DNA of 64,000 nucleotides, from positions 186,001-250,000 of the forward strand of contig NZ_JAAGRN010000004.1 of the NCBI RefSeq assembly GCF_010499255.1, read 5' to 3'. Below the pieces are notes generated by a model. That model ran no database searches. It was not told the origin of the DNA and was given only the letters and a program-made list of their open reading frames with translations. Below are positions 34,101-42,583 of this stretch, piece by piece (positions within the stretch are counted from its first letter, which is position 1; each line of letters opens with the position of its first letter). Made by a program: the position numbers and the translations under genes. This DNA comes from Sheuella amnicola. GTDB taxonomy: Bacteria > Pseudomonadota > Gammaproteobacteria > Burkholderiales > Burkholderiaceae_B.

Positions 34101-34983
34101 GTTGATGGATATGCAAATGCCGGTGATGGATGGCGTGTCCGCCACGATTGAGATCAGAAAAATGCCCGACTTCGCAAAGCTCCCCATTGTTGCGATGACG
34201 GCGAATGTGATGCAAGCGGATCGTGATCTTTGCCTGCAGGCCGGAATGAATGACCATTTGGCCAAGCCGATCGAGCCGAATGCGCTTTGGGCGACCATGC
34301 TTAAGTGGATTAGCCCAACATTAGACGGGCAGACTCGGGACTTGGCGCAGTCAGTCAAGTCCCCGCTTGGTTCTTTCGATGAGGATTCGGGCATACTTGC
34401 CAAAATTGAAGGATTGGATTCCCGGGATGGAATTCGCCGGGCCATGGGTAAATTGCCTTTTTATGTTTCACTACTTAGAAAGTATGTGGCCGGCCAGCGG
34501 GATTTCCGTCAGCGATTTAATCGGGCTGTTGGGGAAAAAGATTACGAGCTTGCCGAAAGACTTGCGCATACACTGAAATCCGTTTCAGGCAATATCGGGG
34601 CAGGAGCGATTCAGTCGCTTGCTTCCCGTTTGGAAGCGGCGATCAAAAGCGGTCGTCCCCACGAGGAGATCACTCGCATGCACCTCGAAGTTTGCGCTGC
34701 CCTTGAAATCATGCTGGATGAAATCGATCAAAATATCCTGCAAAAACAGTATGAACCTGACCGTGTGACCGATTCGGCGGAGCTTGATGGGATCTGTAAA
34801 GAACTGATCGATAGTCTCGAGGATAATGATGCCTCTGCAGTCGAGATTTTTCAGAATAACAGGGATGTATTGAAAAGTGCTTTTCCAGAACAGTATTCGG
34901 CAATTGAAAATGCAGTCTCTAGCTTCGATTTCGACACAAGTCTTGATTTGTTGAAGCAGGCAAGAAGCGAATGGCGAAAGTGA
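31180..34983 (+). CDS. MHYT-domain hybrid sensor histidine kinase with two receiver domains and HPt
   Basis: Membrane sensor kinase of 1267 residues. The MHYT domain (about 1-245) has the repeated motifs [16 protein letters not shown] and a variant VAMHAAYF, whose Met/His residues may bind a metal and sense O2, CO or NO by family proposal. Then come two PAS-like regions (about 283-400 and 405-520), HisKA with H542 in [16 protein letters not shown], an HATPase with [10 protein letters not shown] and [12 protein letters not shown], receiver 1 with D832 ([11 protein letters not shown]), receiver 2 with D977 ([11 protein letters not shown]) and an HPt with H1130 ([10 protein letters not shown]). 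This is a complete internal phosphorelay. The gene lies 22 bp after the TPM gene and 13 bp before an HD-GYP regulator, its likely output partner. Confidence 0.92.
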   Translation: MEKILGDYLSFFTGTPNPDDIYVGQYQHWLIIVSVAVAIFSAYAAFIIENYSESIPSGKVRNTLINLGGVAMGTGIWAMHFIGMIAFDLPVDVAYDPWITALSILPAIVASIFALHFLARGEPGIWGLLAAGALFGAGIGAMHYTGMAAMEIEGYIRYQPSMFGFSIIVAVGLSFIALWFRFYMSKVFAGTDAFAIPLSAVVMGLAVTLTHHVAMHAAYFFKSPHAESNVLVGIDPHLLVLGVVIVSTLITILILMVVLNETSRQRASSRALEETDAWYRKMIDSAPDGVVVANTDGTMTIVNVRLESMFGFSTGQLIGQSFQRLVPLSIDSKSLDTTGIFASLLNSHSGSGTIELTGYRRDGVQFPVEIGFSELPEIGRYRETIFISVRDITERKNAQRQISLQNEFLQKLMDSAPVGVAITSNATVRFANPRVRELVNLKVGDRSESIYVDRTDREHLIEELSRSGFSDSKYYRMYGPDGRVRDIMASFFASDYQGEPAIFGWLIDADKIKAVEREMQRAKEIAEEATNLKSSFLANMSHEIRTPMNAIIGMTHLALNTDLDPRQRDYLNKIRASGQHLLGVINDILDFSKVEAGKLSIEHIDFELENVLENVTSLISEKSLAKGLEVIFDIDPDMPSTFVGDPLRLGQILINYANNAVKFTEKGEISIIVRIQEMQDDEIVLYLAVRDTGVGLSPEEQSQLFQSFHQSDSSTTRKFGGTGLGLAISKRIAELMGGTVGVQSEPGKGSTFWATVRLGKSKRMPRRLVLSQDLQGRKVLIVDDNENARVVLRGMLEQMKFKVDDVSSGAQALNAIKWADHSSSPYELVCLDWEMPEMDGLEVAKKIGKSGLKHAPHCLMVTAYGREDVVEAARRLGVDYVVNKPVSASVLFDNIAKIFGQQVALSTLDDGNDQQNLSERLKGIRGARVLLVEDNEMNQDVASELLKQAGFVVDVAENGQVAIDKIKSGSYALVLMDMQMPVMDGVSATIEIRKMPDFAKLPIVAMTANVMQADRDLCLQAGMNDHLAKPIEPNALWATMLKWISPTLDGQTRDLAQSVKSPLGSFDEDSGILAKIEGLDSRDGIRRAMGKLPFYVSLLRKYVAGQRDFRQRFNRAVGEKDYELAERLAHTLKSVSGNIGAGAIQSLASRLEAAIKSGRPHEEITRMHLEVCAALEIMLDEIDQNILQKQYEPDRVTDSAELDGICKELIDSLEDNDASAVEIFQNNRDVLKSAFPEQYSAIENAVSSFDFDTSLDLLKQARSEWRK

Positions 34984-34996
34984 GATCCATAACAAG

Positions 34997-36097
34997 ATGA
35001 CAAGTCCTGTGATTCAGAATCAACGTCCAACCATATTGGTTGTCGATGACACCCCGGATAACCTGGTGTTGATGAACGACCTGTTGCGAGACACCTATCG
35101 TGTCAAGGTCGCTAACAATGGCGAAAAAGCCCTATCGATCGCGAAGTCCGACTCACCTCCGGATTTGATTCTTCTGGATGTGATGATGCCCGGCATCGAT
35201 GGGCACGAGGTTTGTCGTCGCTTGAAATCGGATCCCGCGACGCGAGATATTCCTGTGATCTTTCTGACGGCCAAATCCGAAATCGAAGACGAAAGAATCG
35301 GACTTGAGCTAGGAGCGGTGGACTACATCACCAAACCGATTAGTCCTCCCATTGTGATGGCGCGGGTAAAGGCGCAACTCACGCTTAAAGCCGCGCACGA
35401 CTTTTTGCGAGACCAAAATCTCTATCTTGAAGAGCAGGTCGCAAAACGATCCCAGGAAGTCGCGGCGATTCAGGACGTGACCATCATGGTGATGGCATCG
35501 CTAGCCGAAACTCGCGATACGGACACCGGCAACCATATTTTGCGCACACAAAGCTATGTCAGAAGCCTGGCCGAACACTTAAGGGATCATCCCCGATTTC
35601 GGGACTATCTGACCGAAAGCAATATCAAAATGCTATTCAAGTCCGCTCCGTTGCATGATATCGGTAAAGTCGGCATCCCCGATCATATTCTTCAGAAACC
35701 GGGTCCTTTGACAGTGCAAGAGTTTGAGGTGATGAAGTCGCATACGATCTTGGGCAGCGAAGCGATCTCTCATGCGGAGCAATCGCTTGGGGTGGATGTT
35801 GATTTTCTTCATACTGCAAAGCAGATTGCGCGGTCTCACCAGGAGAAATGGGATGGTTCAGGGTATCCGGATGGGTTGTCTGGCGACGATATTCCTATTG
35901 CAGCCAGACTGATGGCCGTGGCCGATGTCTATGATGCCTTGATCAGCCGTCGAGTCTACAAAGAGCCGATGCCCCATGAAAAAGCCATCCTGGTGATTCA
36001 GGATGGCCGGGAAAAGCATTTCGATCCGGATATCGTCGATGCTTTTATCGAAATCAACGAAGAGTTCAGATCGATCGCGACACGCTATTCGGATTGA
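34997..36097 (+). CDS. Response regulator with HD-GYP cyclic di-GMP phosphodiesterase domain
   Basis: Two-domain response regulator of 366 residues. The receiver domain has D61 as the phosphorylation site (ILLDVMMPGIDG) and the usual K113 of TKP. The output domain is HD-GYP: H220/D221 in PLHDIGKVGIPD and the Gly-Tyr-Pro at about 289-291 in KWDGSGYPDGL, so it is expected to hydrolyse c-di-GMP to pGpG/GMP. A coiled linker (about 140-165) separates the domains. It follows the MHYT hybrid kinase by 13 bp, which makes them a likely cognate pair, with the HPt His1130 as donor. It is convergent with a Bug receptor gene. Confidence 0.93.
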   Translation: MTSPVIQNQRPTILVVDDTPDNLVLMNDLLRDTYRVKVANNGEKALSIAKSDSPPDLILLDVMMPGIDGHEVCRRLKSDPATRDIPVIFLTAKSEIEDERIGLELGAVDYITKPISPPIVMARVKAQLTLKAAHDFLRDQNLYLEEQVAKRSQEVAAIQDVTIMVMASLAETRDTDTGNHILRTQSYVRSLAEHLRDHPRFRDYLTESNIKMLFKSAPLHDIGKVGIPDHILQKPGPLTVQEFEVMKSHTILGSEAISHAEQSLGVDVDFLHTAKQIARSHQEKWDGSGYPDGLSGDDIPIAARLMAVADVYDALISRRVYKEPMPHEKAILVIQDGREKHFDPDIVDAFIEINEEFRSIATRYSD

Positions 36098-36102
36098 GTG
36101 TT

Positions 36103-37098
36103 TTACTGAGGCTCGATGCCTGCCGCTTTCACAAGCTTGGCGTACTTTTCAAGCTCGCTTTTGAAGTAAGTCGCTGTTTCTTCGGTGGATCGAATCTGGA
36201 TCCTATTTCCCTGCCTATCCATAGCGGCCTTTGTTGCCGGATCATCAAACGCGGCCACGATGCCTTGATGCACGCGTTTGGTTGTGTCGGCACTCATTCC
36301 CTTGGGGCCAATGATCGCAAACCACGCTTCGACGACGTAGTCAGGCATGCCTTGCTCGACAAATGTCGGTATTTCGGGGGCGTTCGGGATGCGTTGGGCA
36401 TCGCCTACGCCGATTGCACGCAATGCACCGGATCTGATGTGCTGCAGAACACTTGGCAATGCCAGCGTACCAAAGTCGACCTGACCCCCAAGCAAGTCCG
36501 TAACCATAGGCCCGACACCTTTATACGGAATGTGGCTGGCCTTGACCTTAGCTTGTTCCAGATACATTTCGGTCGCGAGATGCAGGATTGTTCCCGTGCC
36601 GCTTGAAGCAAAATTGTATTTGCCCGGATTTGCCTTCAGTAACGCGATCAATTCCTGGCTGTTCTTAGCCGAAACTTTTTGCGGATTCACGACAATCACC
36701 AGGGGCGAGCTTCCAATTGTGGCGATCGGCGTGAAGTCGGTCGACATATTGAAGGGCAATGATTTCAGCACGCTTGGCAGAATCACCACATTGTTGGAAA
36801 CCAAAGAAAGCGTTGAGCCATCGGGTGCGGATTTGGCTAATGTTTGCAATCCAAGAACACCGCCTGCGCCGGGTTGGTTTTCCACGATGACGTTTGCGCC
36901 TAAGCTTTTTGAGAAGGCGGGTTGCGCCGCACGTGTAATCGCGTCGACGCCCGATCCTGTCGCATTGGGTAGAACAAATCGCACCCCTCGTTCACTCTGG
37001 GCGAAAGCCAAAGGCGCGAATTGCGCCATTGACATCGCCAGGCCGGCACCAGTGGTCTTCAGAAGAAATTCGCGCTTATTCATCAGTTTTGTTGTCAT
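36103..37098 (-). CDS. Bug/TctC-family solute-binding protein paired with aconitase-superfamily gene
   Basis: Periplasmic binding protein of 331 residues. The start ATG at 37098 has GGAGATCCCC directly upstream; a longer form from 37110 is possible but has no better signal. The leader has KREFLLKTTGAGLAMSM, resembling a Tat-type signal but with Lys-Arg instead of Arg-Arg. The ligand loop VRFVLPNATGSGVDAITRA departs from the usual PGGxxD consensus, implying a different carboxylate ligand. ENQPGAGGVLG is the second family motif. It lies 18 bp downstream of the aconitase-superfamily gene on the same strand, so the pair probably imports and converts one hydroxy-polycarboxylate. Confidence 0.88.
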   Translation of the reverse strand: MTTKLMNKREFLLKTTGAGLAMSMAQFAPLAFAQSERGVRFVLPNATGSGVDAITRAAQPAFSKSLGANVIVENQPGAGGVLGLQTLAKSAPDGSTLSLVSNNVVILPSVLKSLPFNMSTDFTPIATIGSSPLVIVVNPQKVSAKNSQELIALLKANPGKYNFASSGTGTILHLATEMYLEQAKVKASHIPYKGVGPMVTDLLGGQVDFGTLALPSVLQHIRSGALRAIGVGDAQRIPNAPEIPTFVEQGMPDYVVEAWFAIIGPKGMSADTTKRVHQGIVAAFDDPATKAAMDRQGNRIQIRSTEETATYFKSELEKYAKLVKAAGIEPQ

Positions 37099-37116
37099 GG
37101 GGATCTCCAATTTCCT

Positions 37117-39090
37117 TTAATTTTTTGAAGCGTTCATTTTTTGCAAGCCATCGAATGAAACTATTTTTCCGGCCATTGCGCTTGCCGCAATGGTGGGTGG
37201 ACTTCCGAGCCATACCTGTCCGGGACCGGAGCGTCCAGGGAAATTACGGTTGATGGCGCTGATGGTGATTTGACCTTCGTGATCCGAGGATCCCGGGCCG
37301 CAATTGCCGCAGGCGCCGCAAGACGGCTGCAGAATTGTTGCGCCAACACGTTCGAATACCGGCATGTAACCTTTTTCAATGCAATAGTCCCTGACGGCTG
37401 TCGTGCCAAACTGGAGAAACAATCGCACATGGTCGGGTTTTCGAAATCCGTGCTGCAGTGCCCAGGAAAACACCGAGTGATAATAATCAAAATCTTCGCG
37501 CTTGCCGGCAGTGCACGATCCACCGTACGCAATGTCGATGCGGATGTCTTCGGTCAATTCGGAAACCGCAACCCGATTGCTCGGGTCTCCGGGTTTGGCC
37601 AGAAGAGGTTCAAGAGCCGAGCAATCAACGCGAATTATTTCGGGATAATGCGCATCGGAGTCGCTTTTCATCCATGGTTCGATGACAAAGTCGATTCCCC
37701 GGCGCGCCTTAAGAAAGGAAACCGTTTTTTCATCGGGCGCAACGATTCCCGTAAAGCCGCCTAGTTCGGCCACCATGTTGGTCAGTGTTGCCCGCTCATC
37801 GATCGAAAATGCCTTGGTCACCGGGCCGGTGAATTCGAAAACTTTCCCAATGGCAGAGCCAGCTTTGATATCAGGTAGCGCGAGCAAATGAAGAACCACG
37901 TCTTTTGCAGTCACCCCTGGCTTGATCGCGCCTTCAAGATCGATACGAATGATGTCGGGTACGGTAATGCGCACAGCGCCGGTCACGAAGGCATTCATCA
38001 TGTCCGTTGTTCCAACGCCAAAGGCTAGGCAGCCAAGCGATCCGCTGTGCGGCGTATGTGAATCGGTGCCCACAACGACTTGACCGGGTAGCGCGTAGTG
38101 TTCGGCAATCATCGCGTGCGAAATGCCGGCAACATTGCTTCCGTCATCAAGCGCGGCTTCTTCATCGGTGAGAGTGGTGTGACAGTGCAGGTTGTAGTCG
38201 GCCACGAAATCACGCTGTGCCTGCCGCATGCCATGTACGTTTTGAATCAACCCCCCGCGGATATGGGCGGGGCTTTTGGCTACATAAGAGGTGTGATCCT
38301 CGAACAGGACGATGCTTTCGGGCTCAAGCAGTTTGACGGGTTTCCCGAAAGTCGTATGAAGCAGATGCGCCCCCATGCCCGTATAGTATTCATGAATGAA
38401 TCTGCGATCCGCCCGGACAAATCCACCTTGTCCGACTACGGGCGTATCGGATGTCAATGGTGTTTTCAACCAATGGCGCCTGAGGATTTTTTCAAACAAA
38501 GTCTGACCGGTTGTTGTTTCCGGTTGTGGCGATACGCGAACTTCCTGCATATATTTGCGACCGAACTCAAGCAAACCTCCGCACTTGAGGATCTCGGCTG
38601 CAAGGGCGTCACGTCCGGCCACCAGTTCATCGATTGTGATTTCTTCGCCACGCTCAAGTTTGCCGATCAGACTTAAATCGGTCGACGTGAACAATCCGAT
38701 GTTGTCGGCATTCTGACGATAAATGCGCTCGAAACTTTTGGCGATAACCAGCTTGATACCGGCAAGTTTTTCGGCCGCGGGACTATGCTCTCTTGAGGAT
38801 CCTTTGCCGTAACGACTGCCTGCGATCGTGACGCAGAAGCCGGCATTGCGAACCGAATCCGTTTTGAATGGGAAGGTGTCGCCACTTTTGAAACCGGTGT
38901 AGGTATAGCGTCCGAGCTTGTCATCGTAATGCGTCATGATGGGCAAGGGTGTGATTTCATCCGTGGATACATCATCGCGCAGGGTGCCTGCCTCGATTGC
39001 CGTGACATCTTTACCTGACACTTGCTGCTGCATGATTTCAGGTTTTGTACTCAAAAAGAGTAGGCGCCCTGTTAGTTTGAAAGTTTGCAT
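37117..39090 (-). CDS. Aconitase-superfamily hydratase with N-terminal swivel domain
   Basis: [4Fe-4S] hydro-lyase of 657 residues in the aconitase/isopropylmalate dehydratase superfamily. The swivel domain (about 20-170) comes first, with AGSRYGKGSSREHSP matching LeuD-type loops, and the catalytic domain (about 210-657) follows with GTDSHTPHSGSLG. Cluster ligands are C526 in GGSCTAGKRED and C591/C594 in SCGACGNCGPG, with an extra C597. Canonical AcnA has the swivel at the C-terminus; AcnB has it in front but also an HEAT domain that is absent here. The start at 39090 (MQTFKLTG) is preferred. Citrate, methylcitrate or an alkylmalate are possible substrates; context only gives the adjacent Bug receptor. 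Confidence 0.86.
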   Translation of the reverse strand: MQTFKLTGRLLFLSTKPEIMQQQVSGKDVTAIEAGTLRDDVSTDEITPLPIMTHYDDKLGRYTYTGFKSGDTFPFKTDSVRNAGFCVTIAGSRYGKGSSREHSPAAEKLAGIKLVIAKSFERIYRQNADNIGLFTSTDLSLIGKLERGEEITIDELVAGRDALAAEILKCGGLLEFGRKYMQEVRVSPQPETTTGQTLFEKILRRHWLKTPLTSDTPVVGQGGFVRADRRFIHEYYTGMGAHLLHTTFGKPVKLLEPESIVLFEDHTSYVAKSPAHIRGGLIQNVHGMRQAQRDFVADYNLHCHTTLTDEEAALDDGSNVAGISHAMIAEHYALPGQVVVGTDSHTPHSGSLGCLAFGVGTTDMMNAFVTGAVRITVPDIIRIDLEGAIKPGVTAKDVVLHLLALPDIKAGSAIGKVFEFTGPVTKAFSIDERATLTNMVAELGGFTGIVAPDEKTVSFLKARRGIDFVIEPWMKSDSDAHYPEIIRVDCSALEPLLAKPGDPSNRVAVSELTEDIRIDIAYGGSCTAGKREDFDYYHSVFSWALQHGFRKPDHVRLFLQFGTTAVRDYCIEKGYMPVFERVGATILQPSCGACGNCGPGSSDHEGQITISAINRNFPGRSGPGQVWLGSPPTIAASAMAGKIVSFDGLQKMNASKN

Positions 39091-39180
39091 GTCTCTGTAT
39101 ATTTTTTGATTTATTTTGAACCACCATTCCGGGCATTCATTATTGCCATGACAAGAATACTTGACCTTCAATTTAGGGGC

Positions 39181-39211
39181 AAAAAAAAGCCGCTCTATGA
39201 GAACGGCTTTT
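39181..39211 (-). terminator. Intrinsic terminator of the msrB-yciB-bolA-ppiC operon
   Basis: Read on the minus strand: AAAAGCCG stem with an 11-base loop, CGGCTTTT partner, then a run of T residues. On the plus strand it is AAAAGCCG at 39185-39192 and CGGCTTTT at 39204-39211. It lies 16 bp after the ppiC stop, exactly where an operon terminator is expected. Confidence 0.9.
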
Positions 39212-39226
39212 GATGCTGACCTGTTT

Positions 39227-40003
39227 TTACTGAATCTTTGCCTTTTCGCGCAATTCTTTCTGATAGTCCGCCAGAGCCTGTTGGCGCATCATCTCTTCCA
39301 GTTGCGGCTTCACCTGCTCGAGCGTTGGAATTTCGATCGGACGTGCGTTGATGACTTCGATCACGTGCCAGCCGAATTGGGATTGCACGGGCTTGTCGGC
39401 CAGTTGTCCTTTTGGTGTGGCGGCGACGGCTTTCGCAAAAGGTTCAACGTAATTCGTTGCGGGGGCCCAACCCAGGTTGCCGCCTTTTTCGGCGCTGCCG
39501 GGATCTTTAGAGTTTTTCTTGGCTAGATCTTCGAATTTTGCAGATTTGCTTTTCAGCTTGGCTTGAAGATCGTTTGCGGTTTTTTCGTCTTCAACGAGGA
39601 TGTGACGAACTTCGTACTCGGTCTTGCCGGATTCGGCTTGCTTGAGTTTGTCGTATTCGGCAGCGACTTTAGCGTCGGTGACTGGGTTTTTCTTCAGGTA
39701 ATCGGCCATCAGCGCGCGCACGAGAATGCCCTGGCGAGCCAGTTCCAGTTCGGTCACGACAGTCGGATCCTTGGCGATACCGGCTTTTTCGGCAGCCTGA
39801 ACCATGATTTGGCGATTGATCAATTCCTGCTTGACCTGTTCACGAAGCTGGGGCGAGTCGGCACCACCCTGGGATACCAGCAATTTGACGAATTGGTCCA
39901 CACTGCTTTGAGTGATGGCTTTGCCGTTTACGGTTGCGACGTTTTGGGCATAAATCGGAGTAGCGACCACCACGGCGGCGGCCAGCATAACGAGACGTTT
40001 CAT
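39227..40003 (-). CDS. Periplasmic parvulin-type peptidyl-prolyl isomerase
   Basis: Folding catalyst of the PpiC/SurA/PrsA type, 258 residues, acting on envelope proteins. The signal peptide ends near VVATPIYAQ (about residue 20). The SurA-like N-terminal region (about 25-125) is followed by a rotamase domain starting YEVRHILVEDEKTAN with the conserved His and EDLAKKNSKDPGSAEKGGNLGW, then QFGWHVIEV. It is the last gene of a four-gene operon, overlapping bolA by 4 bp (ATGA). A role in outer-membrane protein folding is expected by family. Confidence 0.9.
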   Translation of the reverse strand: MKRLVMLAAAVVVATPIYAQNVATVNGKAITQSSVDQFVKLLVSQGGADSPQLREQVKQELINRQIMVQAAEKAGIAKDPTVVTELELARQGILVRALMADYLKKNPVTDAKVAAEYDKLKQAESGKTEYEVRHILVEDEKTANDLQAKLKSKSAKFEDLAKKNSKDPGSAEKGGNLGWAPATNYVEPFAKAVAATPKGQLADKPVQSQFGWHVIEVINARPIEIPTLEQVKPQLEEMMRQQALADYQKELREKAKIQ

Positions 40004-40278
40004 GTGTTTCCTTTGGATGACGCCCGGGTTGTCAACGCTAGAGCGTGAATCGGGTATGGGATTAAATCGCGCAAAAGATCATACACCAGCCGATGCTGCG
40101 CAATCATCGGCTTGTCGTTAAAGCATTCTGCCACGATTGTGGCCCGAAAATGGCTTGCCCCGCCTTTGCTGCCTGCATGGCCGGCATGAAGATGGGATTC
40201 GTCCACGAGTTCGAGCTTCATGGGTTTTAAGTCTTGGAGTCGCTCGAATAGTAAATCGTAATGTGGGTTGTTACTCAT
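40000..40278 (-). CDS. bolA: BolA-family protein
   Basis: Small KH-like fold protein of 92 residues, linked to iron-sulfur trafficking with monothiol glutaredoxins and to stress morphology control. The family signature LELVDESHLHAGHAG-K-GGASHFRATIVAE is visible, with the His in SHFR as the Fe-S-coordinating residue in BolA proteins. It overlaps the yciB stop (8 bp) and the ppiC start (4 bp), so all are translationally coupled. The aconitase and ferredoxins elsewhere in the window are possible Fe-S clients, but no link is shown. Confidence 0.9.
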   Translation of the reverse strand: MSNNPHYDLLFERLQDLKPMKLELVDESHLHAGHAGSKGGASHFRATIVAECFNDKPMIAQHRLVYDLLRDLIPYPIHALALTTRASSKGNT

Positions 40279-40843
40279 GACGACCTGATTTTCCCGGAAG
40301 TCCCTCTGGTTGCTCGATGTGTTTGCCCAACCAGATGGATTGACCTATGACGAAGACGATCAGCAGGCCCATCAGGCCAAATGCCTTGAAACTGACCCAT
40401 TGCTCGAGTGAAAAGTAGCCCGAAAAAGCGACGAACAGATTAATGGCACCCGCAGCGAGGAAGAACAGAGCCCAACTTAGGTTCAGTTTGCTCCATGCCT
40501 CATCGGACATGGCAATTTTTTCGCCCAGCAGCTTTTGCATCAGGTTGCTGCCCATCAGATATTTACCCACTAGCAGGGCAGAACCGAAAAGCCAGTACAA
40601 CACGGTTGGCTTCCATTTGATGAAGGTGTCATCCTTCAAATAGAGCGTGGCGCCGCCGAAAACCAGGATGACGCCAAGATTGATCCAGAGCATGGCATCG
40701 ATTTTTTGTCCGCTGAACTTGACCCAGACGATTTGCGCGATCCCGGCGACCATGGCGACACCCGTTGCGACATAAACATCGAAAAATTTGAAAGCAATGA
40801 AAAACAGCAGCAGTGGAAACAGGTCGAATAAGAATTTTTTCAT
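40271..40843 (-). CDS. yciB: Inner-membrane septation protein YciB (IspZ)
   Basis: Polytopic membrane protein of the YciB family, which in gammaproteobacteria links cell division and peptidoglycan machinery. The start at 40843 gives [20 protein letters not shown], the canonical opening; a much longer frame (from 40954) is rejected because the extra 37 residues are antisense to msrB. Five hydrophobic segments are visible. NGxxK-type loops appear as [14 protein letters not shown] and [16 protein letters not shown]. It overlaps msrB by 4 bp and bolA by 8 bp. 190 residues, usual length about 180. Confidence 0.9.
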   Translation of the reverse strand: MKKFLFDLFPLLLFFIAFKFFDVYVATGVAMVAGIAQIVWVKFSGQKIDAMLWINLGVILVFGGATLYLKDDTFIKWKPTVLYWLFGSALLVGKYLMGSNLMQKLLGEKIAMSDEAWSKLNLSWALFFLAAGAINLFVAFSGYFSLEQWVSFKAFGLMGLLIVFVIGQSIWLGKHIEQPEGLPGKSGRHE

Positions 40844-41238
40844 GTTTTGATGGGTTCGAACGTCAATGAGAGGGAGTTGATGCAATATCTCAGGCCCGTT
40901 GGCGGCGGTCCATCCGGAAAAACATGACCAAGATGGCTGTCGCAGACATTGCACATGACTTCAGTCCTGATCATCCCATGGCTTTCGTCTATTTGCTCTT
41001 TGATGAGTTCAGGGCGGATTGGTTCAAAATAACTTGGCCATCCACAACCTGCGTCAAACTTGGTATCCGATGCAAACAAGGCCGTACCGCAGCATACGCA
41101 ACGGTAAATTCCATATGCATGGTGATCCCAAAATCGTCCGGTAAACGCTCGTTCTGTCCCTTTTTGTCGGGTAACGTAATATTCTTCGGCCGAAAGCTGG
41201 GTTTTCCATTCGGCATCGGTTTTCGTGACTTTTTCCAT
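40840..41238 (-). CDS. msrB: Peptide methionine-(R)-sulfoxide reductase
   Basis: Repairs oxidised methionine (R-epimer) in proteins, cytosolic, 132 residues. Zinc is held by two CxxC pairs, CVCCG and CNVCD. The catalytic Cys is in RYCINSLSL and the GWPSYF loop binds substrate. The start at 41238 ([15 protein letters not shown]) matches known MsrB N-termini; a 14-residue extension from 41280 is possible but not supported. It is the first gene of the operon and divergent from bioM, sharing a 53-bp gap. The overlap with yciB (ATGA) suggests coupled translation. Confidence 0.95.
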   Translation of the reverse strand: MEKVTKTDAEWKTQLSAEEYYVTRQKGTERAFTGRFWDHHAYGIYRCVCCGTALFASDTKFDAGCGWPSYFEPIRPELIKEQIDESHGMIRTEVMCNVCDSHLGHVFPDGPPPTGLRYCINSLSLTFEPIKT

Positions 41239-41291
41239 AAATGTCTTTGAGTGCCGTTTTTTCAAAAGGTTCTGGGTCATAATCGACTGCC

Positions 41292-41969
41292 ATGTTAATC
41301 GAGTTTAAAAATGTTCAGGTACGACGAGATGCCCGCGTCGTACTTAGCGGAATCGACCTGTCCCTGACTGAACACCGCATCGGCATCATCGGGCCAAATG
41401 GATCGGGCAAAAGCAGCCTGATTCGGCTGATCAACGGCCTATTGCAGCCCGAAACGGGAGCGGTTTGCGTGGCTGGCCTCGATACCCGACGGGAATCGGC
41501 TGAGATCCGTCGTCTTGTCGGTTTCGTGTTTCAAAATCCCGATAACCAGATCATCTTTCCGATCGTGCATGAAGATATTGCTTTTGGCCTCAAACATCGG
41601 GAGCCTGATACCCGTCTGAGGGCGCAGCGGGTGGTTCAATGTCTGGATCGCCTGGGCATTGCATCTTTGCACGACCGCGTCATCCACGGGCTGTCCGGCG
41701 GGGAAAAGCAATTGGTCGCGCTTGCGGCCGTACTGGCGACAGAACCTGAGTTGCTTGTGTTTGACGAACCTACCACGCAACTGGATTTGCGCGCGCGCAA
41801 TCATTTCGAGCGCACATTGGCAGGCCTGAATCAGCAAGCGATTCTGGTCAGTCATGATCTTGAATTAATCCGTGGCATGCAAAGGGTATTGGTCGTGCTG
41901 GATGGTCGAGTTGTGTTCGATGGCGAGCCTGATGCTGCCATCGAATGGTACTGCGAGCATTGCGGGTGA
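41292..41969 (+). CDS. bioM: Biotin ECF transporter ATPase BioM
   Basis: ATP-binding subunit of the energy-coupling factor biotin transporter. Walker A is [10 protein letters not shown], the Q-loop [12 protein letters not shown], the signature [15 protein letters not shown], and Walker [13 protein letters not shown], followed by the His switch LVSHDLELI. The VFQNPDNQ Q-loop is typical of ECF A-components. The 225 residues are shorter than most ABC ATPases, which fits BioM. It overlaps bioN by 25 bp and the bioY gene is third, so the whole transporter is encoded together. Expression with biotin limitation is plausible but no BirA operator was recognised. Confidence 0.92.
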   Translation: MLIEFKNVQVRRDARVVLSGIDLSLTEHRIGIIGPNGSGKSSLIRLINGLLQPETGAVCVAGLDTRRESAEIRRLVGFVFQNPDNQIIFPIVHEDIAFGLKHREPDTRLRAQRVVQCLDRLGIASLHDRVIHGLSGGEKQLVALAAVLATEPELLVFDEPTTQLDLRARNHFERTLAGLNQQAILVSHDLELIRGMQRVLVVLDGRVVFDGEPDAAIEWYCEHCG

Positions 41970-42568
41970 TCGGCTCGCAGCATATTCCCGGACGCAGTTG
42001 GCTGCATCGACTTGCCGCCGCCCCGAAGCTTGCCCTTTTGATCATGCTTGGCCTGGTTTTAATGTGGACCGACCGGCTGATCGTTCTTCAGTCGATTTTG
42101 GTGGCGCTTATTTTTATGGTTGCGAGTGCCGGCATAGGCTTCAAAGTGTTATGGCCGCAAGTGCGGCCGATGATTCTTTTTCTTTTGGCGCTTGCTGCCT
42201 ACACGGGCTGGATGCAGTCGCCCGTGGAGGCGTATGCCCTGATATTGCGTTTATCCGCTCTGATGCTAGCCGGCGTCATCGTCACGTTGACGACATCCTT
42301 GATGCAAATGATGCGGGTGCTGGAATCCCTGCTGATGCCTTTGGAGAAAATCGGGTGGTTGAGGGCTGACCGGGTCGCACTTGCCTTTGGCTTGACGCTC
42401 AGGTTGATTCCCGAGCTTTCCATACAATGGCATGAAATTCGCGAAGCACAGGCTGCCAGAGGGATAAATGCCAGTATTTTGACTTTGTGCGTTCCAATGT
42501 TGATGCGCACATTAAGGCGTGCTGAAGAAATTGCCGAAGCCATCGATGCGCGTGCTTCCGATAGATAG
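41945..42568 (+). CDS. bioN: Biotin ECF transporter transmembrane T-component BioN
   Basis: T-component of the biotin transporter, 207 residues with about five hydrophobic helices. The conserved coupling motif is the Ala-Arg-Gly in EAQAARGIN, and a second charged turn EAIDARASDR ends the protein. LILRLSALMLAGVIVTLTT is a typical helix of CbiQ/BioN. The start at 41945 overlaps the ATPase gene by 25 bp. Together with BioM it forms the energising module for BioY. Confidence 0.9.
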   Translation: MVLRALRVIGSQHIPGRSWLHRLAAAPKLALLIMLGLVLMWTDRLIVLQSILVALIFMVASAGIGFKVLWPQVRPMILFLLALAAYTGWMQSPVEAYALILRLSALMLAGVIVTLTTSLMQMMRVLESLLMPLEKIGWLRADRVALAFGLTLRLIPELSIQWHEIREAQAARGINASILTLCVPMLMRTLRRAEEIAEAIDARASDR

Positions 42569-42583
42569 ACCAAAGGAACTCAT

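Noticed and set aside
37117-39090. Reading the aconitase-like enzyme as acnB
   Set aside because: The N-terminal HEAT domain of AcnB is missing and the length (657) is far below AcnB, so a different subfamily is more likely.
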